From: Nemertoderma westbladi
Lineage: Eukaryota > Xenacoelomorpha > Nemertodermatida > Nemertodermatidae
Reading direction: 5' to 3'
NCBI GenBank assembly: GCA_032718475.1
Contig: JAUCBJ010008282.1
Coordinates: 1 to 64,000, forward strand
Length of the DNA stretch: 64,000 nt
A program made the translations under genes and the position numbers. Shown one piece after another: positions 32,890-44,500 of the stretch. The notes beneath the pieces were generated by a model, which was given only the letters and a program-made list of their open reading frames with translations, ran no database searches and was not told where the DNA came from. The first letter of the stretch is position 1. Each line of letters starts with the position of its first letter.

Positions 32890-34079
32890 TGTTCGCGCTT
32901 TCAGACCTTTGGCAGTTTAACCCGCCAAATTAGGATGTCTTCTAGATAATAAATCGCTTTAGCCTCTAACAAGTATTTGATTCACTACACTAGTTGAAAC
33001 CAATCTGTGCGCGATCATTCACCCGTTGGATATACCCGGGAGATTGACTTCGACGGCTTAATCGTATTGCTATGTAAGCCTAATGTATTATTCGACTGAC
33101 AGTATTATATAATCTCTGACAATATTTATTCACCTTCGGGGAATATTAACAGTTCCTTTAGGACGTGGCGCTCTATCTATATAAACAGAGTTATGACTTA
33201 AACTACTCACAACGATATGGCTTAGTTACAATTCACATATATGGCGCATTCTTTAGGAAATGCTTCGTTATCAGTCTCACTCATACACAATGCTGCACAA
33301 TACTGCACACTAATCTGCCGATCTTCACTGATTTTAGTCACATATAAAAGGAACACAGACCGACTCATGTAGGGTCTATCAAATAACATTAGATTCACTT
33401 CAAACCACTTTAACATAAGTCGCAATCGTTATATGTAACCTTTCTCTCTTACCTTCGGTATATCAAGAATATTGGGTTTCGGGTTATTTCTCGTTATTCC
33501 AAATATAATAATTCATCAACAAATATAATGAATAACCGACAGCAAAGCAGTAATGTTAAGTTAAGTTGCACAGTATGGGCCAGTTAACCAGTGTTAACCA
33601 GTGCAGATAACATTGAGTTACCCAGATAACGGATATATGTCCTTATAATTAAGCCTACTAGTGTAAGGCTAAAGCAGAAAAGCACAAAATACTCCAAAGC
33701 CGTTCTTCCTTGGCTCAGGACTGAATGATAACACTGCCCATAATGCATTACGTGATTTCTCGGAAATTTCTGTACAAGAGCCATAAAAATGCTCTGATTG
33801 GCTGACTGAACTAAGAGAGAACAAAGAAACAAAGAAATGTTCTACGTGGCAATATCAGCTGTTAGCCGTCGTCATGGTAGCGACACTGTTTTCAAGAGTA
33901 TCCAGCTATTGCGTCACGAAATTACGGATTATGTCCTTTAAAGTACACATACAGAAGAAATGGCTTTTATGTCCTCTAAAACACCAGTACAGTAAGGACA
34001 CGGCCCTTCCATGCCCGGCAAACCAACTACAGAGTACTTTACGGGAAAATAACCGGCTAATTACGCAAAAGCTTTTACA
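32890..34079 (-). repeat. BEL2 5' LTR
   Basis: 1,190 bp copy of 16697-17886, with C in place of T at the five clustered positions 34006, 34009, 34010, 34016 and 34019. On the coding (minus) strand these are A-to-G changes. Confidence 0.93.
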
Positions 34080-34084
34080 GACTT

Positions 34085-35545
34085 TTCCTAAAAATCTATT
34101 GTCTTCCTAGTAGTGAAAACCGTTTTCAAAAATATTGGGTAGTTTTCGAGTTATAGCACCATTTTTTAACCCTACTTTTGGCACTTTTTTTGAGACGTTT
34201 TTTGAAAATTACATTTCATTAAATATGAATAGTAACATCTCTATTTTTGATTTACACCGGTTTTTTGGTGTTAGCAATTGGATGGAATTCATATAAATTG
34301 ATTTAGAAATTTCAAACTTGTTTTTTCGGCGGGTGCCAATTTTTGGTGCCAGCACCAAATTTTGAAATATGTCAATTTTGTAAATTGATTGTGTGAAACT
34401 AGTTTTTTTACGCATTTGGGGTTTTTTGGGGTTCTGGTTTCGATGATATATTATACGAGTTGCACCAAGCGTATCAAACTTGTATTTTTCGGTGGTGGGT
34501 GCAAATTTTGGTGCTAGCACAAAATTTTGAAAATCCATTCAATTGATAAAATTGTTTGTGACAATTTATTTCTTGCGTTTTAGAGGTTTATGGCTATTCT
34601 GAGTTGAATGGGATATATAATTTTCGAACTAGGCATCTCAAATTTGTATTTTTCGGAAGTGGGTGCAAAATGTGGTGCTACCACCAAATTTTGAAAACCA
34701 TCAAATATATAAATTGATTGTGTCACCTTGTTTCCTGCGTTATATGGGTTTGTTAGGGTTCTGAATTCAATGGAATCAGTAAAAATTTAATAAGAGTTTT
34801 CAAACTTGTATTTTTCGCCGGTGGGTGAAAATTGTTGTGCCAGCACCAAATTTTGGAAAATAAGCAAATTGATCAGTAGATAGTATCATCTTGTTTCTTG
34901 CGTTATACGGGTTTATGAGGGTTCTGAATCCGATGGATTCAATAAAAACAGCACTGGACATCGCAATCTTGTACTTTTTGGTGATGGGTACGAAATTTGG
35001 TCCTAGCACCGAAATTTGCCAAATTACGCCGAAAAATACAAGTAACAATGATGGGGCATTTTAGAAATGTATTCCATTAGAATCAGCGCCCTAGAAGAAC
35101 TGAAAATGTGAATTTATAGCATCGTATAAGTGAATTAAAAATTTTGTGTTCTAACTGAAAAGTGCTGGTTACTTGTTTTTTTCATTTTTTTCCTAGGCAG
35201 AGAGGACTAAACAGCCATTTATAGTAATCATATCATTTTTAAATATTTTCCAATGTATTTTGCGCCCCAGAAAACCTGTATTGAAAAACAATTAGACGAA
35301 AAATGTAACTTTCAAATTTTCTGAAAATTGTGCACTACTTGTAATTTTGGTGCTGCAATATAACCACCCCAGTAAATTTTTTCGAAATTTTTTTTTTCGG
35401 TCGGATCCTGACTAGTGATACCTAAGTACAAACAAAAAATCAGACGTTTTCGTATAAATTTGTAGATTTTAGAGGGGGGGCTCAATATGACCCCCCCCCC
35501 CCGGTATTTGTACAACATTTTATAGCCCGGTATTAATAGGGTTAA
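34085..35545. repeat. MITE B right part, with internal tandem units of about 165 bp
   Basis: About five diverged units each contain TTGTATTTTTCGG.GGTGGG, TGCAAATTTTGGTGCTAGCAC, CAAATTTTGAAAA and a following GTTTTGGGGTTCTGA-type segment (units near 34325, 34490, 34655, 34815, 34970). The last 90 bases carry the G run, TCAATATGA and C run that mirror the left end. No protein-coding signal is seen; the minus-strand frames of 82-109 codons only follow the repeat. Confidence 0.78.
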
Positions 35546-36504
<959 letters not shown>

Positions 36505-38589
36505 TAGTTCTTAAAAAGTTATTAAAAATTAAGACATTTGCGATGTTAGTTATTCTGTTTTGATAGTATATAGAGTGTATCTAGTGTATGCAAGTCTTTC
36601 TGTCATCAAACACATTAAACCACATTAAAAACCTAATTAAAACGTATCACGTTAAACCACATTTAAAAAATGAGAGTTAACAACTTAACTATTTAACAAA
36701 ATGACGTTTGGATAACTCTGGGGGGTATAATACAGTCATTATCAGTGGAATCTAACTAAAAATAATTCCAGGCTATAATTTGTACGTCAGAATCTCATAA
36801 TTTCTAAAACAGATGTAATTTGATATGTAAATGCAGGCAAGGTGCCATTTTTAGAAACACGTAAAAATTGATACAATAACATTTTAAATGAATATATCTG
36901 GAAATCATTTCTAATAATAAACCATGTTTTCAATCTATTTTATTATGTTTTGTGTCTTTGATCCATGCATGCTTGAATAAATTCAACAATTTATTTTCAG
37001 TATGTATCTAGATATGTAAAAGATGGTTCTGGGCCATTTTCGTGTATTTTTAAAAAATCGCATTTCTTGACTCGATTATTCGACTAGAATAAATAAAAAT
37101 ACTCGTAAGTTATCGATTTTACCTTTACCGAACCGATATAGGCTGAAATCCAATCTTAAAAATTGTTTATAAAATTTAAAACATAGAACTTCCAAATTTT
37201 GAATTTGTTCATAACTTTAGCTACTTTATCGGGTAACATACTATGTACTTAGTATTACCTTTGCAACCCAAAAACATCTATATATGAATCTATATATGTC
37301 TTTAAAAATAGAAATAATAAAAATAAATTGCAGAATGTTTTTGAATGAAGATTCTAAACAACGTTCCACTTTACAGTTTTTTCAAAAAATCAGTTTAAAT
37401 TTTTCGTGTGCAAAAGTGGCATCTTGTCAAATTCTATATTTAATTGTACATGTTGCCCTAGGGCCACAACTCTATCATTAAGTCTATGGAAAACTCGAAT
37501 GTAAAATGTATATATATATCAATAATACGGAATTTTATAAAATTTGATTGACTGTGTAAGATGAAAAAAAATTTTTTAAGTAAACTTTATTTTTACTTTA
37601 TTAAGACGTATAACAAATTTAAAGCATTAGGACCTAGTAGAAATGATTGAAAAACCGTTCCGAAACTAACATATACGTGGGTGGCACCACGTCAACAATT
37701 TCTATGTATTTATATATATACAGTATATAAGCTCATTGTTTATACAATGAAGGATTAGCGTAGATCAGCAGTTGTAAGATATGGACCAGACCACAATCTT
37801 CATAAAAAATCCCATATTTTCAAACATTTTATCTATAATCTACGTATTTATTTACTTTTTTATTAATATAATTCCTCAACTAGTGGTCAGCAACATTGTA
37901 TCAATAATCATTGTGTCTTACCTACAACTGTACTGAGTAGTTGTAGGTAATAAGACACAATGTGTACTCTCTCTATATAATTGTTTATTTATCTTACCAA
38001 TCAAACCAACCGAACCAACCATATATTAGTAGAACATCAGTAGGTATAATCTTTCACATTATTCAGGCATGGATGCACACACCTCCTACACTACATTATA
38101 ATATAAAATAACATCAACATTAGTTCATGATTGTTCTTAGTCTTGGGTATAGATATACAGTATGCTTCAGTAAGGCATATTTTTCATTCATTCATTCTTA
38201 AGTGGTTCTTAAGTTAAATATAAAATAAGAACATCGATCAGATTATAAATTTATAAAACATCATAAACTATTTAATTTGATTTCTTACTTAATCTTACAC
38301 ACTGCAGATAATGGTGCGCCATTATCTGATATACCTTAATGTATACATGTACAGTATATAGACTAATGTTGTTAGTGGACTGAAATGTTTATTTCGTTCC
38401 TGAAAAATGCCACATCATTCTAAGTTAGGGTTAATTTTCTGAACATGCAACATTTTCTTGAAAAAAACTTGGTCGAAGTATAAAGTTTTAGAAAGTCATC
38501 CAAGATACGCAAATTAGCTATTTCGAGCAGTTAAGGAATATAATTCGAAACATGTATAAACTATTTTTGGTTTTTAATGGGAGTATACT
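36505..38589. other. TIR element interior, right side, AT-rich and non-coding
   Basis: About 2.1 kb with no convincing gene; the longest frame is 65 codons. A 17-base word, TAAGACACAATGTGTAC, and its partner CATTGTGTCTTACCTACAACTG make an inverted repeat around 37905-37965, including the ACTACTC/GAGTAGT arms. I see no transposase motif. Confidence 0.5.
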
Positions 38590-39238
38590 GTATATCAAAA
38601 TAATTACATATATTTAGTATTAATTTGATAAATAAATAGTTGTATTATTAAAAATTACCAATGAAACTTTCTATTTTTTTATATTATAATCATCAAGACA
38701 TGCTTGGAGCCAAAAAACTTGTTTTCATGAATGGGATAGAGTAACAAACATCCTTTGTTAAAGGTAATAATATTTAGTATTAAATAAATAATTAAATATA
38801 ATTTATATTAAAAGCCACCCATGAAACTTTCTAATTTTTTATATTTTATTCACCGAGAGATGATTAGAGCAAAAAAACTTGTTTTCAGGAATGGGGTAAC
38901 ATCCTTTGTTAAAGGTAATAATGTATAGTATTAAATAAATAATTAAATAGCATTTATATTAAAAGCCACCCATGAAATTTTAATTTTTTTTATTTTTTGT
39001 ACAATGTGACACCAATGGAGCAAAATAAACCTGTCAATTTGTTTGGGGGAGTAAGTGATGAAATTTAGTAATATGATTAATATTAAATAATTACTTAAAT
39101 AGTATTAATTTAAAAAGCCACCCATGAAATATTTTAATTATTGTAAATTTTTACATCAGGGGACCAACTAAGCTCAAAAAACTAATTTTCATGAACGGGG
39201 TCCAACCTTTGCCAAAAACCAAGTTAAGCCCCACTGTG
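38590..39238. repeat. Right inverted arm of the TIR element: about four tandem units
   Basis: Units with AAAAGCCACCCATGAAA near 38660 (degenerate), 38811, 38963 and 39114 are reverse complements of the left-arm units. The final 60 bases mirror the left end up to CCCCACTGTG. The arm is two units shorter than the left one. Confidence 0.9.
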
Positions 39239-39628
39239 CTATGCCCGAATTTACAAAATAATTCAGATAACGTGCAGAATAATATAAATAACTTTGTTCC
39301 CAACGAACAAAATAATTCCGTTTCCAATATGGGTGTTATTAATGTAAACACGTCGGGCCTACATAACCAGGGAGCAGAGGGCCTGCTAGGCCACGTAGTT
39401 AGTAGACAGGGAGCAGAGGGCCTGGTAGGCCACGTAGTTGGTAGGGAGGGAGTAGAGGGCCTGGTAGGCCACGTAATAGCAGAGGGAGAGGCGGGGGTGA
39501 ATGGACCCGACCGCAGTAGGGTTGATGTGTCGACTAGAGAGATATATAATAGCGGGGAGAGAGGTAGCGAAGTTAGACGTAGCGAGTGGGGGGGGGGGGG
39601 CTACGAGAGCCCCACAACAGCGAATTAG
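39239..39628 (+). CDS. gag: BEL1 Gag, Asn-rich linker (right part) and GHV repeat
   Basis: Reading from the CTAT target site, the frame continues the Asn-rich linker (LQNNSDNVQNNINNF), then gives three tandem copies of a 42-base unit encoding QGAEGLVGHVV-like peptides (39368-39480). It then runs into a run of 13 G (39588-39600). After it this frame soon stops, but the frame reached by skipping one G continues for 640 codons. The repeat units contain GGGCCTGGTAGGCC, which is nearly self-complementary. Confidence 0.75.
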   Translation, partial: LCPNLQNNSDNVQNNINNFVPNEQNNSVSNMGVINVNTSGLHNQGAEGLLGHVVSRQGAEGLVGHVVGREGVEGLVGHVIAEGEAGVNGPDRSRVDVSTREIYNSGERGSEVRRSEWGGGGYESPTTAN

Positions 39629-41519
39629 CGGCGAAAAGGGGGGGGCAGGGAGTGTCCCACAGCCGTCAGCGGATAATGCGAGGGCCGAAATAGGTAAACC
39701 GCAACGACCGGCGACGGAAAGTAACAGGGGGATCGCGAGTATCCCCAGCGGCGTGCGACCGAGCAGAGAGAGACAGGTTGACGTCGCGAGAGGGCGGACG
39801 AAGCGTCGAGCCCGATCAGAGGAGGAAAGAAGAACAGTGGGGTTTAACCGGGAGGTCGACGAGAGATCTCGCGAGCGGGAATATTCCACTGATAGGAGAA
39901 GAAAGGAAGACAGTAGTAGAAGTATCGCCGCAAACGATAGAAGAGCGAGGACGGACAGCGAGCCGTCGGTAGTCGAGATGAGAACGGAGAGTCAGTGGGG
40001 TCGGACTCCGGGAGATTGCCATCGCCCCGGAGGGATGCGACCCGGTGAGATGCATTACACGCCGAGAGAGGGGTACATGATGTACCGGTACGAAGATGAG
40101 AACAGTAGAGGGGGGGGTCGAAGAGAAACTTTCCGACGGGATATACCTACCGAACGAGAATACGGTAGCCGCGGGGAGGATTATTCGAGAAGAATAAACT
40201 TCGATCCCGAACAACACATGCAGACTGTAGGACATACTGCAGGCCTTACTGCACATACCGTAGGCCATACTGAGAGAGGCAATGTAGGCGATAGGATAGC
40301 GCGGACGACGGAATTAAACCCCGAAGTCGCGGAATACATACCGGCGGGTAGGCCAGAAGCTGATAGGCCTATACCGGTACCAGCACAGCAGTATGACTAC
40401 AGCATGCAAGGACATAACATATACCCAGGGGAGGGGAGAATTATTGCGGATAGGTGCATGGGCCCCAACATATTAACATCAACCCCATTCCCAAACATAC
40501 CGGTGGGGGGGGGACAGGGTGACATTCCCCCATCACAATATCAACAATATACCCCGATGGTAGCAAGAACAATGAGACCCTTGGACGAAAACAGATCGTG
40601 TGACACAGATATATGGAGGGGGCCGCTACCCCCAATGACATACCCAAGCCAGAGAAAGCCAAGAGATAGGACAGACGGGACGCACCAGACAGGGGAAACT
40701 ATACAGCACCCGTCGAATCCATTGGAAGCGCAGGCGATAGGGATGGCCACGTTGATCGATGCTTTGAAAACGAGGATCGAGTTACCACCCGTGGAGCCAT
40801 TCAAGTTCGATGGGAGTAGGCCGGAAGAATATTTACAGTTTCGGCGAATGTATAGTAACGAAATACTAACAAAAAACTTGACGCAGGCGGAGTGCCTAAA
40901 GTATCTACAAGTGTACACGGGAGGCCCAGCATACGATATCGTGAGGCAATACCAAGGAATAGAGGGCGGCTTCACGACAGCATGGCGGGCACTGGATAGG
41001 GAATACGGGCACCCGGCCAAGATCATCAGGCAGACGCTGAGAGGCATAACATCGGGTGGCCTACAGGATAACCCCGTTAGCATCAAGACATTTGCTAACA
41101 AAGTCGAAAAGGCGCTAATCGTGTTGAAGACGCTAGACGCGCCGTACGAGCTCAATGCGTCCAACAACATCACCACGATAGCGCAGGCACTACCGAACTG
41201 GCTGCGCAACAAGTGGAGGAAGATCGCTTTCTCCACTCGAGACAAGAAGGGTACGGAACCAGGTTTAGAAGAAATGTCAAACTTCTTAAATTACGAGGCT
41301 GAACTAATAACGGACCCAGTCTATAGTGAAGATAGCCTGGGAAAGGGACCAAAGACAGATCACTACAGGCCGAAACCAGAGCACAATACATCAAACGCAT
41401 TGCCGAGGCTCAGGCAATCATTGCCATACGCAGCGACCCAGGGGACTGCAAGTCCACAGGCAAACGAAGATAAGACTACATCATGGAACGGACAGGGGAA
41501 CAATAACAACATGAATTAA
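39501..41519 (+). CDS. gag: BEL1 Gag, C-terminal segment with DUF1759-type core
   Basis: The frame is open from 39501, but the biological reading probably enters it at the G run at 39588-39600. It begins with about 400 residues rich in Arg, Gly and Pro (disordered). The BEL/Pao Gag core follows near 425-590: LPPVEPFKFDGSRPEEYLQF, QAECLKYLQVYTGGPAYDIV, AWRALDREYGHPAKI and the NNITTIAQALPNWLRNKW block. It ends at a TAA (41517-41519). The pol frame continues in the same phase with no other stop, so Gag and Pol are separated by one in-frame UAA. Confidence 0.85.
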   Translation: MDPTAVGLMCRLERYIIAGREVAKLDVASGGGGATRAPQQRISGEKGGAGSVPQPSADNARAEIGKPQRPATESNRGIASIPSGVRPSRERQVDVARGRTKRRARSEEERRTVGFNREVDERSREREYSTDRRRKEDSSRSIAANDRRARTDSEPSVVEMRTESQWGRTPGDCHRPGGMRPGEMHYTPREGYMMYRYEDENSRGGGRRETFRRDIPTEREYGSRGEDYSRRINFDPEQHMQTVGHTAGLTAHTVGHTERGNVGDRIARTTELNPEVAEYIPAGRPEADRPIPVPAQQYDYSMQGHNIYPGEGRIIADRCMGPNILTSTPFPNIPVGGGQGDIPPSQYQQYTPMVARTMRPLDENRSCDTDIWRGPLPPMTYPSQRKPRDRTDGTHQTGETIQHPSNPLEAQAIGMATLIDALKTRIELPPVEPFKFDGSRPEEYLQFRRMYSNEILTKNLTQAECLKYLQVYTGGPAYDIVRQYQGIEGGFTTAWRALDREYGHPAKIIRQTLRGITSGGLQDNPVSIKTFANKVEKALIVLKTLDAPYELNASNNITTIAQALPNWLRNKWRKIAFSTRDKKGTEPGLEEMSNFLNYEAELITDPVYSEDSLGKGPKTDHYRPKPEHNTSNALPRLRQSLPYAATQGTASPQANEDKTTSWNGQGNNNNMN

Positions 41520-44500
41520 CATAACCCCAGTACGCCCAGTAGGCCAAACCCAGTCAATAAGAATAGTAGGGACTTTGGTACGAACATAACTGCGATACGC
41601 AATGCATTGTATAAAGAGGGCTACGACCCAAAGAGCAAATGCCAGTTACACGCAAATGCGCTTCATAAAACCATGAACTGCAGGTACTGGCAGGCGCTAC
41701 CGAGGCAAGACCAGATAGATTACGCGTCGAGCAATAAAATCTGCTCGCGATGTGTAAAGAGTGGACACAAGGCCAGGGAATGCCAAGAGAAGCCGGTCAA
41801 GTTTGGCCAAAGGAGAGGCCAAACGATGGCAACGAGCACGGTAGGGGCGAAGAAGAGAGGCACGGTGTTACTTGGAGTAGTACCGGTGCGAGTGATCGGG
41901 GAAGGCAATCGATCAGTAACAACACTAATGCTGGTTGATAGTGGAGCTGCCTTCACATTAGTAGAGGAATGGGTAGCCGAAGAAATAGGATTGAGAACAA
42001 GGCCAAGCAGGATGGCGGTAACAACCATCTCTAGCAAAGATGAGATCCTAGAGATGAGGACAGGACGGTGCGCAATTGCAGCAGTGGCACCAGGATGCGA
42101 CTATGGGGCAACCATCGACCCCATCCAAGTAATAGAGTCAATTAACATCAATGCCAGGCGGCCAACCAACATCGAGGTCGAGCAATACAAATTCCTGGAC
42201 GACATTGACTTCTCGATCCCAGACGTGGACGTTAGGAAGGTATCCATCATAGTAGGAATGGACTGCCCGACGGCCCACGAAAGAATGCAAACGGTCTTCG
42301 GCGAAGACAAGCAGAGCGACCCGGTGGCCATATTAACACCATTCGGGTGGACGCTGAGTGGTCCAATAAAGAGTAAGATACCATTTAGGATGTCGGAGAC
42401 ATCAGGATGCATGTTCGCGGGAACAATGCAGGAAATGGGCGATGAGGGAGCAGAGGAGCAGCTTAAAAGACTGCTCAGACAAGACTTTGAGGGACTGAAA
42501 GAGACCGGGGTCGGGACCTCGGTAGAAGACAAACAGGCTCTACAAAGCGTGGAGGAATCGATGACGTGTGATGAGGGGCGGTATACAATAGGAATGGTAT
42601 GGAAACTACCGAAGATACCGCTACCCGATAGTAGGGGGATGGTACTCACGAGACTTCGTAAGCTGAAACAAACACTAAAACGGAGCCCCGAGAAGAACGA
42701 GTACATTCACAAAACCATTAAGAAGTACGTCGAGAAAGGATGGGCCGTGGAGTTACCGGTCGACGAGCCGAACACGGACAGGACATACTACCTGCCACTC
42801 CACGTAGCATTAGACCCAAAGAAAGGTAAACTGAGGATGGTAGTCGATGCATCGGCAAAGACCGACGGAAAATGCTTAAACGATTACCTGTTGGAAGGCC
42901 CAAATATTTACAATTCGGGCATAGAAGTACTACTTAGATTTAGGAATGGGAAACACGCCTTCACGTGTGACATAGAAGGCATGTTCAACCAGGTCCGTGT
43001 AACGGAAGAAGACAGAGACAGTCAACGCTTCTTATGGTATAACGGCGAAGAAGAACCGCCGATAATACCAGCGTATAAGATGGTAGTACAAAACATGGGG
43101 GCCAAGTCGTCCTCATTTACGATGACTATGGCAGTGAGAGACACGGTAAAGGGGAAGGAAGATAGATACAGCAGTAGGGCCGTCGATATGATCCGACGCG
43201 GCTTCTACGTAGACGACGGTATGGAGTCTGGAAATACGGTTGAGGAGATACTGGAAACAGGGCGCGAGGTTCGCGATATCCTGAAAGGATCTGGCTTCAA
43301 CCTGACCAAATTCCAATCCAGTTCAGAAGAATTTATCAAGGCAATAGAGGACAAGAAACCGGAATCGACCATGGACAACCCTACAACAGCCAAAGGACAG
43401 GACATGGCGAATAAGAGAACACAATCGCAGCAAAAGGCATTGGGAACCGTGTGGGATAGAGGAACAGACGAACTAAAGTATCAGCTGAGCCAAGAGGGCG
43501 CAGACACCCATACGAAGAGGGGTTATGTATCGTATATAGCAAGGATATACGATCCCCTAGGCCTAGCATCCCCATTACTAGTCACGGGGAAACAGATACT
43601 CAAGAGAGTATATAAATTGAAGGATGAGTGGGACGTAGAGGTACCAGAGGACATCAAGAAACAGTGGAGCAAATGGACAGGAGACTTGGAAAGAATGGGA
43701 ACATACAACATGCCGCGAGTGTATTTTCCGGACGGGAACATGACGAGTCTGGACCTACATATGTTCTCCGACGCGTCGTTAGAGGCATACGGAGCGGCAC
43801 TCTACTTAGTACAACGAGAGGGGGCTCACAAGCCCAGACTAGCCTTTAGCAAAGCTAAGTCAACGCCGCCAGATTCAGCATCTGTTCCCAAGTTAGAATT
43901 GACAGCTGCGAGACTAGGAGTTAGGGCCACAGCCTACCTAGTGGATACAATTCCCAACATAGTGGAGACACACTACTGGACGGATTCCATGGTAGTGCTT
44001 GGTTGGCTACACAACGAAAAGACGAGATACCCGATATTCGTCGCGAATAGAGTGGACGAAATAAGGGCGAGCACAGAACTGGAAAGGTGGCACTACTGCC
44101 CAACAGACGAGAACCCAGCGGACTTGCTGTCGAGGGGCGTGGAACGCCACACTTTCTTAAAGAAGGAAGCATTGTGGCAACATGGGCCACAATTTCTAAG
44201 TGATAGGGAGGCCTGGCCGCCAATGAGGAAGGTGGACCCGGGCTCGGAACCAATATCAGAGGGAGAAGAGGGAGACTCAGAGGGAGAAGAGATATACTCC
44301 CAGATGGTGAGGGAGATTAGGGACGTGCAACCAAAGCAAGAACTACGCGATAACCCGACGGACAAACTCCTCAGTTACAGTTCTAGTTGGTACAAGACCA
44401 AGAAACTAGTGGCGTACTGGAGAGCTTTCGGAAATTTCCTCGCGGGAGTTAATAAGGAGAAGAAAACCAGGGAAACCATAGATCTGGAAGGAGCGGCCAA

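Larger units (their letters stand above)
16697..34079 (-). mobile_element. BEL2: internally deleted BEL/Pao retrotransposon (minus strand)
   Basis: Two 1,190-bp direct repeats (TGTTCGCG...TTTTACA on the plus strand) are flanked by GACTT (16692-16696 and 34080-34084). The coding strand is minus: the 5' LTR is at 32890-34079, gag starts at 30716, and the 3' LTR is at 16697-17886. The RT and most RNase H coding sequence is absent, and no integrase is visible, so it cannot move by itself. The Penelope-like element at 20318-24973 sits in its 3' non-coding part. LTRs are almost identical except for a tight cluster of five T/C differences. Confidence 0.92.
16588..35545. mobile_element. MITE B: TTAA-flanked inverted-repeat element interrupted by BEL2
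   Basis: The left end TTAACCCTATTAAACCCGGG (16588) and the right end, ending CCCGGTATTAATAGGGTTAA (35545), are inverted copies with TTAA at both edges. Inside each end is a G run, then a TCAATATGA spacer, then a C run, so each end is also a hairpin. Without BEL2 it is about 1.57 kb. The ends are related to MITE 1 and A (both begin TTAACCCTAT), but the interior is different. No transposase is present. Confidence 0.82.
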
